A stretch of DNA of 64,000 nucleotides from Psococerastis gibbosa (Eukaryota; Arthropoda; Insecta; Psocodea; Psocidae). Where the stretch lies: positions 434,001-498,000 of the forward strand of contig OZ020490.1 of the NCBI GenBank assembly GCA_963971405.1. The letters are read 5' to 3'. Each line of letters starts with the position of its first letter. Within the stretch, counting starts at the first letter, position 1. The translations under genes were made by a program, and so were the position numbers. The notes below the pieces were generated by a model. It was not told the DNA's origin. It did not search any database and saw only the letters and a list, made by a program, of their open reading frames with translations. Of the stretch, positions 32,437 to 42,900 are shown one piece after another.

Positions 32437-32645
32437 TTAGGTAGGCTTAGGACACGAAGAGTAGTCGAACGGACTCTGAATTTCACCCGAAAGGTTGTTG
32501 GTTCGAGTCCTACACTAGTTACATTTTCTGGCCATGCTTCGGAGGGCATGTAAAGCAGGCGGTCCCGGGCTTTCCTAGTTGAGTGTAAGAGAGGGCTTTG
32601 TAGCCCTAACTCCGCTAGGTTGGCTTGGTAATAGAACAAAAAAAG
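32437..32645 (+). repeat. tRNA-derived SINE (type 1)
   Basis: B box GGTTCGAGTCC, the core CATGCTTCGGAGGGCATGTA, and CTAGTTGAGTGTAAGAGAGG are present, ending before an A-rich tail. The 5' tRNA-like head is more diverged than in the 3643-3902 copy. It lies inside an R1 repeat. Confidence 0.8.
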
Positions 32646-32699
32646 TCATTATTTAGGCTATTTCATTATTTTAAAAAATTTCTGTAAATTGATACATTT

Positions 32700-32890
32700 A
32701 GAGTTGTGTCATTATTCTTCCGAAGTAGGAAGCGATATGAGTAGGTTCTCCACAAAAATAATATTTCGTTACAATTTATTTTTTTTATTTTCGGGGGACC
32801 TTTATCCTCCAAAATCTCCAAGAAAACCGACTAAAAGATTTTTTTCTCAGAAACGGCTCCAACGATTTTCTTTAAATTAACATAGCCTAT
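32700..32890 (+). repeat. Interspersed repeat family R1, copy 3 (3' part)
   Basis: Carries TTTTATTTTCGGGGGACC, CTCAGAAACGGCTCCAACGA and TTTTCTTTAAATT, matching the interior of the R1 copies at 29065 and 34370. Confidence 0.6.
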
Positions 32891-33106
32891 ATAGAATTAT
32901 ATTTTTAATTACATATTATTTTCGATCTTACTTCTTTGCTCTGTATAATGACTTTGTTACTGTATAAAATCAAACTGTTCTTTTCTTAGTACGTTTTATA
33001 TATATAAAGCACCCCCAGCTGTGTTTCACGTACGTTTTTTTAAACTATAATCATAAAATGCATTTACGGTACTCTGCTCTTTACACAAAAACCCACCAAA
33101 TAGCCA

Positions 33107-34121
33107 ATGAATTTACAAAGTGAGATTGACAGGTACCAGGAAATAACAGACCACAGCTTCTCCCAACATACAGACTTTGAAAACATATTTGGCTCTGGCT
33201 TCAAAATTATGGTAATCAACATAAGGTCCTATAACAGGAACTTTACCGAATTGGCATTACTCTTAGATTCCCTAACAATCAATTTCGATATAATTTGTTG
33301 TTGTTGTTGGATTAATGATTATTTTGAACCAAAAGAAATCCCAAACTATAGCTCCTACTACACGTACTCGTCAAAACAAATTACAAAACGATGGAGTTGT
33401 TATCTATATAAAAAATAGCCACACTCATAGCGTAACGGAAATTAACTTACATGAAGAAAATGGGCTCAAAGTAAAATTTTACATACATAAGCGAGAGTAT
33501 AATTTTTTTGGAGTATACAGATCACCTTCCTATTTAAACCTTACACCTTTTTTAGAGTCACTGCAAGATGCGTTACAAAATTCTGCTGGTAGCAATAGGC
33601 CTACATACATCCTTGCTGGGGATGTTAATATTAATAAATTCGGGAATAATTTACATAACCAGATAAACGAATATCAAGATGTTTTATGTGAATTTGGTTT
33701 GGTGCACTGCATACATAAGCCAACAAGAGTTACTCAACTTAGCAAAACTTGTATTGATCACATTTCTATCAAATCAGATAAAGAAGTTACAGCTGCCGTT
33801 CTTGAAACCGCCATTACTGATCATTATCTGATAGCCATAGAAATCAAACTAACTGAACCTAAACAGAAGAATACTAAGAAAAAAAACTTCAAGAAAGTCA
33901 AACAAACCGACTATATTAATTTAAAACTTTGCCTTTCTTACGAAACCTGGGAATCAGTGTACTGTCAAACGGACTTAAATGAAGCATATAAAATGTTTTT
34001 GCATAATTTTGAAGCACACGTTCAAACGAACACCGTTACATTGCAGACAAAGCACAGACACAAAAAACTGACTCCATGGTCAACAATTGGACTAGTTGGA
34101 ATAAATATATATTTGATTTGA
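33107..34121 (+). pseudogene. LINE endonuclease (APE-type) fragment
   Basis: The N-terminal frame (with INIRSYNRNF) and, after a frameshift near a (TTG)n run at 33297-33310, the main frame (33315-34121) make up an apurinic-type endonuclease domain: FFGVYRSP, LAGDVNINKF (catalytic D-x-N), TCIDHISI and a terminal TDHYLIAIEI (D-H catalytic pair). These nick target DNA for retrotransposition. The frame ends just after KLTPWSTIGLV, where the linker to reverse transcriptase would begin, and runs directly into a (TTTGA)n tail at 34108-34132. It thus lacks the whole polymerase. Confidence 0.85.
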
Positions 34122-34132
34122 TTTGATTTGAT
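34105..34132 (+). repeat. (ATTTG)n microsatellite tail
   Basis: Four or so TTTGA units follow the endonuclease fragment, preceded by GGAATAAATATA. This looks like the 3' tail of the LINE copy. Confidence 0.7.
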
Positions 34133-34369
34133 GTGAGAATAATATGGGAAAACTCCGTTAGAGTTGGCTTTTGATAATGCCCAAGCTCCTTAACCTCCTT
34201 CCTCTTGTTGAATAGCATGGGCGGCAGTGAGGAGCTGCCAGGGGGGGTTTGCTTTGTAGTTGCGTACGTCAAAAACATCCATAATCCCGCACGACATCTA
34301 TTCGCGCGCCTCTGCATGATCTAAAAGTATAATAGTCCATCGTTACGATAATCCACTCAAACTTTATCA

Positions 34370-35010
34370 TTTTTGCTTTCCAATTTATGCGTAGTAGGCC
34401 TATAAGGGAAGTTTAGTGTTGGTCAAAATTTCCGACTCCGAGATTTCAACGAATTTACACGTTTTGACGTCCCACGAACCAAAAAAGTGTTTTTTTACGA
34501 AATGTATGTCTGTCACTCTGTCTGTCTGTATGTCTATCCATCAATTTCCGGGCAATCTACTCGGTCGATTTTGATGAAATTTAGCATGTAAGTTGACAAA
34601 AATCATACCATGGGATCATTTTTTTTTATATTTGGGGCTAGCTCAATTTGGGGGGGGGGCTCATTCTAAAAAAAAATCCAAAAAAAGTCTAACAAAATTA
34701 TTTCTAAAAAACAGCTCCAACGATTTCTTTTAAATTCACATATATTGTTGTCATTATTGATGTTAATAAAATGCGGGGGTGGCTTGCCCCTTGATAGTTT
34801 GCTTCAGTGGGTAATAAAATTAAAATAACTAAATTTTCATGAAAAATATATTGAGGTTACCACACGTTCAGTGACGTCAGATGGACCCCCCCCCCCCCCG
34901 AGATATCCGAAATTTAACCATAGGAAAATTATTTGCTATGAAATGAATAATTTTCTCTATCTACTAATGATTGATAAATTGGAAAGCATGTTCGAGTAAA
35001 CTCGGACCGG
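34370..35010 (+). repeat. Interspersed repeat family R1, copy 4
   Basis: Same ends as the copy at 29065-29958 (TTTTTGCTTTCCAATTTATG and AACTCGGACCGGTT) and the same internal order, with about 250 bp less interior. The poly-G and poly-C tracts in the copies differ in length. Confidence 0.75.
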
Positions 35011-35399
35011 TTCTTTCTATTGGTGAGATCTAGATAGTCTAATGGGCCCGGTAAACTTCGTGTAGCCTAACATACTTCATTGGTTAAAAAAAGAAAAAAA
35101 AAAACAATTTTTCACAATGTCATCAATAGTTTTCGAATTAACGCACAGAGGATAATCAAGTAAAAAACGAGGAATTTTTACATGCCACATATTAATCTAT
35201 ACAGTATATATGCAGAGTGCGGAAGAAAACTGCTGAATTTGAAAGCTCCATAATGCGCGGTTCGCCTATTAAGGGCCTTATGTGAGTCTTGCTGTATCGC
35301 CTGTATCTACATAATGGTCTTCTTATTCCCTTTGTATAACTGGTTGTCACGTATAGTAAAAATTGCTATATCCGTGATATATATTCTTTCCGTCTTATA

Positions 35400-36206
35400 C
35401 AAAAGTGCAATTTCACGGGAAATATTGACATGATTAGGTACGCGGATGACATAACGCTAATCGCAGAAAGTGAAGAGGAACTCCAGGAAGCGCTTACTAC
35501 TGTGAAGAACATCCTAAACGAATACAGCATGAAACTAAACAAGACAAAAACCAAAATTAAGGCTGTCAGCAGTGAAGAGACTCAGACCAACATTTCAATC
35601 GACGGTGTTACCATACAGAATGTCATGAGTTTTCCATACCTTGGCAGTAAAATAACGCACGATGAAAAATCATGCGTCGAAATCTCCAGCAGACTTCAAA
35701 TGGCCCGGCTAGAGTTTAACAAAAAGTCGAAGACATTCGAGGCTAACAACATCGACGTAAATGTTAGAAAAAGACTGCTTAAATCACTATTATGGAGCAT
35801 ACTGCTTTATGGCTGTGAGACATGGTGCATACACGAAAGAAGCAAAAAGAAGCTGGAGGCTTTCGAAATCTGGTGCTATAGGAGAATGTTGAAAATATCT
35901 TGGAGAGACCACATAACGAATGAAGAGGTACTTCAAAGGGTAAACGATAAAAGATCCTTAATTACCTCCATTTCGGTGAGAAGAGCAAAATGGATGGGTC
36001 ACCTGATCAGACAGGAAGGACTCTTAAGCACCATAGTAGAAGGCACAATCCAAGGCACAAATGCAAGGGGGCGGCCAAGGAAGGCGTACGCCGAAGACCT
36101 CAAGATAGATATGAGATGCGGAACCTACTTGGAACTCAAGAGAACGGCCCAAGACAGGGAGGAGTGGAAAAGGAGGTGGAAAGATTTGCTGCAAACCAAT
36201 CGCTAG
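35400..36206 (+). pseudogene. LINE reverse transcriptase, C-terminal half
   Basis: The 258-codon frame begins at the RT active site MIRYADDITLIAES (catalytic YADD) and continues through the thumb and C-terminal region: KTKIKAVSSE, VMSFPYLGSKIT, SILLYGCETWCI, RRAKWMGHLIR, NARGRPRKAYAEDLK and a terminal WKRRWKDLL. Fingers domain and endonuclease are missing (5' truncation, usual for LINEs). The frame has no stops and so may be a young copy. It lies about 200 bp beyond the second exon of the Myb/SANT gene, in the direction where that gene's later exons should be. Confidence 0.85.
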
Positions 36207-36405
36207 CTTGCAACAACGGAAGAAGATTTCTCATGGTCTCATCATTCAGATGGCACATTTATTATATAGCCTATACATATTGTATATATATACGTATATT
36301 AGAAGAATCGCCCCTACTACATTTCCAAGGCGTGCAAGACGTAGGTAGCAGATGACACCACAAATCCAAAGTCCCATGTTTCACATTTAGAGCCGTAACA
36401 CTCAC

Positions 36406-37510
36406 CTAGCATCATCTCAAATAAATGCTGTTCATGGGGTAGCAATCCCAGCTGCTCCGGTATTTTTCGCAGCTGTGCTTTCATATTTTGAAATTTATTT
36501 TGTAAGGCCTCCATACTACGTGAACCCTTCTCGACTTTGTCTGTGTTTTGCCGGTCAAACGCCTGGTTTATGCTCACCCAAGCCGCTTGCCTATCTTCGG
36601 CACTGCTGTTGCCGAAGATGATATCCTTTCGTTTGCCCACCAGGGACACAAGAAGAGCTTCTTCCTGAACCGTGAAATTGCTTTCACGGCTTCTCCTCCT
36701 GCGAGCCTGAAAAGTGCAAGAGACAGACAACAATAAACAAAATTAACATTTTTAATTACAGTAGGCCTACTGTTGTCACGACTGCTGAAAATATATTGCA
36801 TGCTGCCGATGTATAAATGTAAAACATGCATTTATACCGTTAAATTAACTGATAATAAATTAACTGCGATGATTACAGTAGTCACTGTAACTCCCCGCAG
36901 TTGTAATTAATTAGTTTGCAAAATGCGGCACTTAAGCTGCATTCGTATAATTGCATAACTAGGCCTATATAATTATGAAAGGTATCAGTTTGTAAAGTTC
37001 AACAGAAACATGCTGTGAAGTCTGTCTACAAACTCTTGCAGTCGTGCCTAGAGCACATCTCGTGATCGATTCAGTCAATAATTATAGATGGCAAAATAAG
37101 TTATAGCCCTGCTGAGACTAGGGCGGCTGGATCACTCAATCAGTTTAAAACTAAATAAAAATTATATACAGTATTTTCGATAGTACCTGGAGTCCTAAAC
37201 CCTGTTATCTGGCTTCGTAGCGGTACAAACAATGGACCCCCCCCCCGCCCTTTCCCTCTTATGCCTTCCTTATTATCTTCCCCCCCCCCCTCCCCTAACG
37301 TTGTATATACTATATAATTTAAGTTATGTTACTGTGTATCCGTACCTATGGTTAACATGAAAAAAAGACTTTGTAGTCTTATTGTTCGCCAATTGTATTG
37401 TTGCAATAAAGTCGTTATACTCATTCATTTCATTTATAGGTATAAGAAACCGAATTTAGTCTACAAATTGTGTGTACTGTGTGCGCACTTACCTGCTGTA
37501 TCTCTGCCAT
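36406..37510 (-). CDS. Myb/SANT-like DNA-binding protein (first two exons)
   Basis: Exon 1, 37510-37493, encodes MAEIQQ and ends in donor GTAAGT. Exon 2, 36706-36406, begins after acceptor TTTTCAG and ends in CTAG|GTGAGT (phase 1). Exon 2 encodes a Myb/SANT-like domain of the zeste/MSANTD type: NFTVQEEALLVSLVGKRKDI, an AW-x-x-I-x-x-x-F helix and a final MEALQNKFQNMKAQLRK helix, preceded by a basic RRRRSRE. Such domains bind DNA in the nucleus and occur both in host regulators and in PIF/Harbinger-encoded proteins. No further exons were found at lower coordinates, where a LINE fragment now lies. The intron of about 790 bp contains poly-C tracts. Confidence 0.7.
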
Positions 37511-37519
37511 AATGCTTCT

Positions 37520-38660
37520 GCAAAAGGTTGCGATAGGGCCTACTGGTTGAAGAAGCTGTGCTTTCCGTTTTGCAAACGATTTTTCAAGGTCAAAATAATG
37601 TATAGCAGTGCGATTAAATGCGCGATGTGCTGAAAGCCTCCGGCCTCCTCAAGCTCTCAGATAACACTAAGCCTATATGTCACTCTGATGTCTGGATTCT
37701 AGAATATTCTGGAGGAAAGCCGGGTCCATGCACAGATCCCTCCGTGTCACGCACGCAGCGCCGTAGTCAGAAACGCACACGGTGGGACACGTAACTTGCG
37801 ACCTTTGTGTTGACTTATACTTTATAAAAGACCTGCACGCAGAGGTATATTTGGTTTTGGGCGGATGTAGGCACTGCTCTTGTCACCGATATTAATAATT
37901 ATTGCATGTATAGGGGTGGATCCCGGTGGTGCTGACGGGCGCGGGTGGGTACCAGGTTGGAGGTTCCACTGTAACATGGCTGAGGAAACTTTTTCTTGAC
38001 TTTAGGCGTAGGTCTTCTTGCGAGGTGGCTTCTTTCCCATACATCACATGCCTATCATTTAAACTGTAATGTACGCTCGCGTGGATATAGGCATTTGTCT
38101 CAGTTGCCTATATTGGAAAACCCGGCATTGCCTGCACATACAATTCTATGGGAAACACTCCAAACTGACATAAAAACCCTATTTTTTCGAATATAATTGG
38201 TATCATTTACGAAGGAAGAAAAAACCTCCGTCCCGTGAAGCTAGATGCCATCGAGCTACAAGTATATTATCAAACCAAACAAATTAACATTACACTATGA
38301 GTTTACCATGATTGTCTAAAAGAATACGCTACCACTATTAAGTTAATAATGTTTCCCCAATGCACTGCTGATAATCCTAAAACTGCCCCTGAAATAATGT
38401 ACACAATTTATATATAGTATAGTATATAATCATAGTACCGAACACTTAGGTACAAACAATTCGATATAATTAATGCTTAGTGGCAACCTCACAGTTCACA
38501 TTCCTATTAAAGCACTCTGCATTTCTTTTTACAGTTTCTAACTTGGTAAGTGATGATACATAGTAGAAATTAGATGTAAGCTACAATATCATGCCAATAG
38601 TGTATTACACCTAACATCTAATCTTCGCCTGCAAAAATTAAGATATGCAACAATATTAGA
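37520..38660. other. Intergenic stretch between Myb/SANT and LRR genes
   Basis: The part nearest 37520-37800 probably holds the Myb/SANT promoter (5' UTR sequence upstream of ATG 37510). No coding sequence recognised in the rest. A CATCTAATCT word at 38609 recalls the Asn-rich promoter element but lacks the rest of the block. Confidence 0.35.
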
Positions 38661-38669
38661 GTGTTGGGG

Positions 38670-39590
38670 TTATGTTTCCGCACATTGTCCATTTAAATTC
38701 GGATACCGGCCCCTCACTATTCCATGCCATGTCACGTTCTGTGGAGTGCCACAAGGCACTTCTCTGTCCAGTCTATTCTTTTCCATCACCCATTTCATAA
38801 ACGGCCGCAACTTACAGTCACAATCCCACGGGTTATCATGCATCATCATCAACATATTCCGCTGTCTCTTTCGCATAAATAAATTATCCGAAAGATACAC
38901 GAAACGATTCGATTGAAGATACAAGATCCTTATCTCACGATTGTTGCGAAGGAAACCTTCAGGTAGAGCACTTAACGAATTATTACCCAGATTCAGCTGT
39001 CTTAATCCTGGCAAATGAGAAACTGTCTCTTTATAAATCTCTTTTAGACCACAACCAGACAAAACGAGCACCAGCATTGCATTTGAATTTAGAACAGGTT
39101 GGCTTTTTGGTAACTTGAAGTTAGTATTTAATTCTAGAGAGAAATGATTAAATTTAGGTATATTGGCGACGATATCCGGGTCGATTTCGGTTATGTTATT
39201 ACTGGCAAGATCAACTCTAGTTAGTTTGTCGAGTCCTGTAAATGCGTTCTTCTCTATAGCTTGAATGCCCGCATTTATTCCTTCGAACTCAGATAGGTTG
39301 GGGAAACTCTGCACAAACTGTTTTGTTATGACGGGTATATGCGATCTTCTGAGCCAGGTGAGGCCTATCTTTGTGACGTTCGGGTAGGACATGTTGGTGG
39401 GCAGATCTGCTTCGGTAGCGGCAATACAGCTGAAATACGTTTCCAGTACGACGACACATTTTGGTTGTTCCATTCGCTTACTTGTCACTAAGAAGGCTAG
39501 GGTTGCCAAGCGGATAAGAAACCTGCAAACAAAACCAAAAACATTGCAACCTCTCGTATGTTTACGCCCGATGATGGCTAGAGGATGCAT
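38670..39590 (-). CDS. Leucine-rich repeat protein with LRR C-terminal cap
   Basis: Up to 306 codons. About six LRRs of the 24-residue extracellular type are visible (for example LDKLTRVDLASNNITEIDPD, LPGLRQLNLGNNSLSALPEG and IRILYLQSNRFVYL), closed by a cysteine-rich C-terminal cap (NPWDCDCKLRPFMKWV with later Cys residues). No membrane segment follows, so it is probably secreted. A hydrophobic FLIRLATLAFLVTS near the N-terminus fits a signal peptide. An acceptor (TTTTGGTTTTGTTTGCAG) ending at 39523 suggests that the real exon is 38670-39522, with the initiator in an unseen upstream exon. The ATG at 39590 would otherwise give an unusual long N-terminus. Possible roles include cell recognition; not specified by the sequence. 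Confidence 0.75.
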   Translation of the reverse strand: MHPLAIIGRKHTRGCNVFGFVCRFLIRLATLAFLVTSKRMEQPKCVVVLETYFSCIAATEADLPTNMSYPNVTKIGLTWLRRSHIPVITKQFVQSFPNLSEFEGINAGIQAIEKNAFTGLDKLTRVDLASNNITEIDPDIVANIPKFNHFSLELNTNFKLPKSQPVLNSNAMLVLVLSGCGLKEIYKETVSHLPGLRQLNLGNNSLSALPEGFLRNNREIRILYLQSNRFVYLSDNLFMRKRQRNMLMMMHDNPWDCDCKLRPFMKWVMEKNRLDREVPCGTPQNVTWHGIVRGRYPNLNGQCAET

Positions 39591-39599
39591 CGTCCTTCT

Positions 39600-41020
39600 T
39601 CACTGCGTTGCTCTATTTGGGATGTTGTTGTCAGCAACATGCCCAGCAATGATGGCCATTTTTTCCGTAACTTTGAAGATAGCCGTTGAAGAAACCCGGA
39701 ACCCAGGCCCGGTGAACAATTTTTCCTCTTGAATTTTTGGAGTACCGTACTTTGATACAAGAAATGGGTCCGGGGGGACCCCCTCACGGTGCGCACGTGG
39801 CACTAAGAGGGCCGAAGAAGGAAAATAATTTTTGGGAAGAGTACTTACTGAATCTCGCACTTATAATGTTCGTAGTCCAATTGTCTAACTACCAACTGAA
39901 CTATACACCGGATCATAACAAAAGAAACTAAGCCAAACGAAAAGCATAAAGAACTTGCAGCAAAATATAATCAGTATATGACCTGCTATATGTCTGTAAA
40001 GGGATGTAATTACCTACGGAAAATGAAGGAATACTAAGATAGTAACACTAAATCAGAATATAAACATAACCTTCCAATAATAGTATCATTAGGACAGATT
40101 TCTGCCTAAATAAAATATGAAGTTATACAGTTACGCAATAAAGGAATAAGCATTGAATTGGTAGAAAAATGAAATCGCTAGGTAATATAAATTATAATGC
40201 CCTACGCTGTTATTTCCATAATAAAAAATAATTATGAGACAATTCAACAGCCCACAGACTGTTTTTTTTTTTTTTTATATAAAATCCAAATAGACAGAAA
40301 AATGAAAATATCGTTCATAGAGCCATAAATAAAATGTGATCCAAAGCGTATTAATCGAGTCTGCTCATGTTAACTATCCAAATTCTTCCGTTATTGTTTT
40401 TTTGTGTTCATATATTCACTGTCCAATTATTAAGATAGATAAATACGCATAGTTCGTAGGCCTACTTACGTCAACATTTCGCAATGCTACAGCCTTGTAG
40501 CCCAACAGGCAGTGTAAATGGCTAGTTGTAATACGTTAACATACAATGTATATCTTCTGATCTAAACACATGTGTGATTTGCATGCTGCAAACATAAAAT
40601 GTGTACTTTTAGGCTTTGAAATATAATAACACGTTTTCATGCAGAAAAACTCGTCTCCGGAGTCTGGATATTACTGCCTACGGGCATCAACATCGCCAGG
40701 GCCGTATTGGTCACATAGCGTGCATTTGAATCACAGAGCTATTTCAATGCATTGTATATTGTTAGCATTCGGACACTGGGCCATCGGCTACAGATGCCGT
40801 TCACATAGGAAGTAGAAAATAGGAGCATTCTACCAGCACGTAATGCGTAGTACCTACGTTTATCTAACGCCCGTCTAGACAGAACAGAAGTGAAAAATCA
40901 ATATCAGTTGCAGTTATTAGGAATTTCCAGAGATAAGATCAAAGAATAATTTAAAAAATCCCTTTCGGCTCTGGCCGATCAGGAGTAGGGAGATTCCGCA
41001 GACCCTGCTTTTCCTCTACA
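39600..41020. other. Intergenic stretch, upstream of LRR gene
   Basis: AT-rich. It should contain the promoter and first exon of the LRR gene on the minus strand, but no signal-peptide exon could be identified with confidence. The frame at 39391-39732 (+) is antisense to the LRR gene and is a shadow. Confidence 0.35.
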
Positions 41021-41023
41021 CTA

Positions 41024-41257
41024 CAAGCACGTAGCCAGGATTTTATTTCGGGGGGGGGGCAACTACCAGGGGGTCCGGGGGTATGGAATACCCCCAATAA
41101 AACGGCGGGTCTTTTATTAATAAATCAGCTCCATAATAATATATACAAAAAACTCATTTCACTCATTTACAATAATAATCTCCTTTCTTTCTTCCTTTTT
41201 TTACATTTCGGGGGGGGGGCTTCAGCCCCCAAAGCCCCCTCCCTGGCTACGTGCCTG
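41024..41257. mobile_element. hAT-like MITE with CAGGCACGTAGCC ends (234 bp)
   Basis: CAAGCACGTAGCCAGG at the left end and CCTGGCTACGTGCCTG at the right are inverted repeats. The 8-bp flanks CTACACTA (41016-41023) and CTACGCTA (41258-41265) match at 7 of 8. It is a second copy, in opposite orientation, of the element at 30593-30844. Confidence 0.82.
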
Positions 41258-41269
41258 CTACGCTACCTA

Positions 41270-41900
41270 CGTTATGTACTATCTAATAACAAATAAAAAA
41301 TACTTCATTATTTTCCCGACCACAACATCAACACACAAAACACTCTTGTGTTCCAAATTTCGAGCCACAATGCCGACTATGAACTTTTATTTATCAAATT
41401 ATTTTCACTTTGACTGGATGCCATCTTAAAATGGTTGATTTGTCAAATAAAGTAGTGATTGCCATTATCGTAGATAATAATACGGACTTTCAGTCAAATT
41501 TTAATTCATTCCTCTGCGACCAATATTAACTGAGATATGAATTATACAAGGTTTCAATCGGCCCCCATCTTGTAACTAAATAGTGGATATAGCTGGTTAA
41601 CGAACTCGATGAAGGCATTTGTATGATCAATTATTGTGCTAAGTTTCATCAAAATCGGATAATATTTACGGAAGTTAGTGTGTTTCCTAAAATATATATA
41701 TAACGTTTTGAACGGAGGGTGGTTTTAGGCTCAGGGGGTCATGAAATGAAAAGTTGTGAAGAAATTTTCCAAAAGTCGAACATTGGTTGTCATCTCAATA
41801 GGTAGATGAATCTCCCTAACAGGGGCGTAGTTTTCTGTTGAGATTGTTGCTAAACATTTGGATTCTTGTGTATATAAACATAATAGTCTCCTTAGTAGCC
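41270..41900. other. Stretch without recognisable gene
   Basis: No coding sequence or repeat match recognised. Confidence 0.35.
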
Positions 41901-41921
41901 TAACTTTGTAAAACGTGCTGT

Positions 41922-42154
41922 CACTCATTGTTAAAAATTCACTTAGTAAAGTTTTACGTAATAATTTTTTTTTAATTACGTTGTTGTTTCCAACGCCTAC
42001 TTTCAGCATTTCTGCTTTAAGCAACCCTGTTAGCCTGGTGGGGGGAGTGAGTCTGTTTGTTAACTTGAGGCACCCTAAGGGCAGACTCTTTCACCTCGGG
42101 GAATGGGGAGTTGACTGACAGTAAAACTTTACTAAGTGAATTATTAACAATGAG
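41922..42154. repeat. Inverted repeat around a shared interspersed segment
   Basis: CACTCATTGTTAAAAATTCA... (41922-41958) and its near complement GTAAAACTTTACTAAGTGAA... (42121-42154) form a 34-bp stem. The enclosed GAGTGAGTCTGTTTGTTAAC and AGGCACCCTAAGGGCAGACT have a close relative at 61648-61700. Probably a foldback element. Confidence 0.6.
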
Positions 42155-42900
42155 CCTTGTGTATATCCCTGAATTAACTGAATTGAAGAAAGGAGGTAAA
42201 GGAGTTTTCACACTATTGCGTAATCAAATTTTGGAGACGGCACAACGGAGCAACACTTATATTACCTTTTGCGCACAAATTATAGTTATGTTCTTACTAT
42301 TGCATGACTTAGCAGCTGTTTGCATTGTTTTCCACTCATAGAATGGATACTTAGATTACTTACTTGACTTTGATTACTTACTGCTGAATACTGGTGGCAT
42401 TGATCCATTATTAGTGTATTTTCCTTGAAGAAATACAATATTTAGGACTACCTACAGCAACTCGGACTGACTGACTTCTTGTAGGCTATCGTAACTTTTT
42501 AAATGGAAAAGATTTTGGGAAATTCGTAGAAAAATTGAATCATAATCTTAGCAAATACACTACGTCCCTGTCATAAATTAATATTAATCTGTAATCTTTC
42601 CTCTGGAAATTCCCAATAATTACAACTGCTGCAGGAGTTTTATTTGACTTTCCATCTATTGATGATAGCATATAATATTACGCAATATTACGATATTGTA
42701 GTTAGGGCTTTTTATATTATACTAAATATAATAAACAATATTTTAAATTAAAACTTAAATTTGCGTTAATAATGTGAAAAAGTTAATACTTTCAAAAACT
42801 TTATACTATTACGCGCCATTTTTTAATTTTACAACATTCGGTTGGTACAGTTGTCAGCAGAAAGCGCAGTAAGGTGGCAGTACCGCAGTAAACAAGTAAA

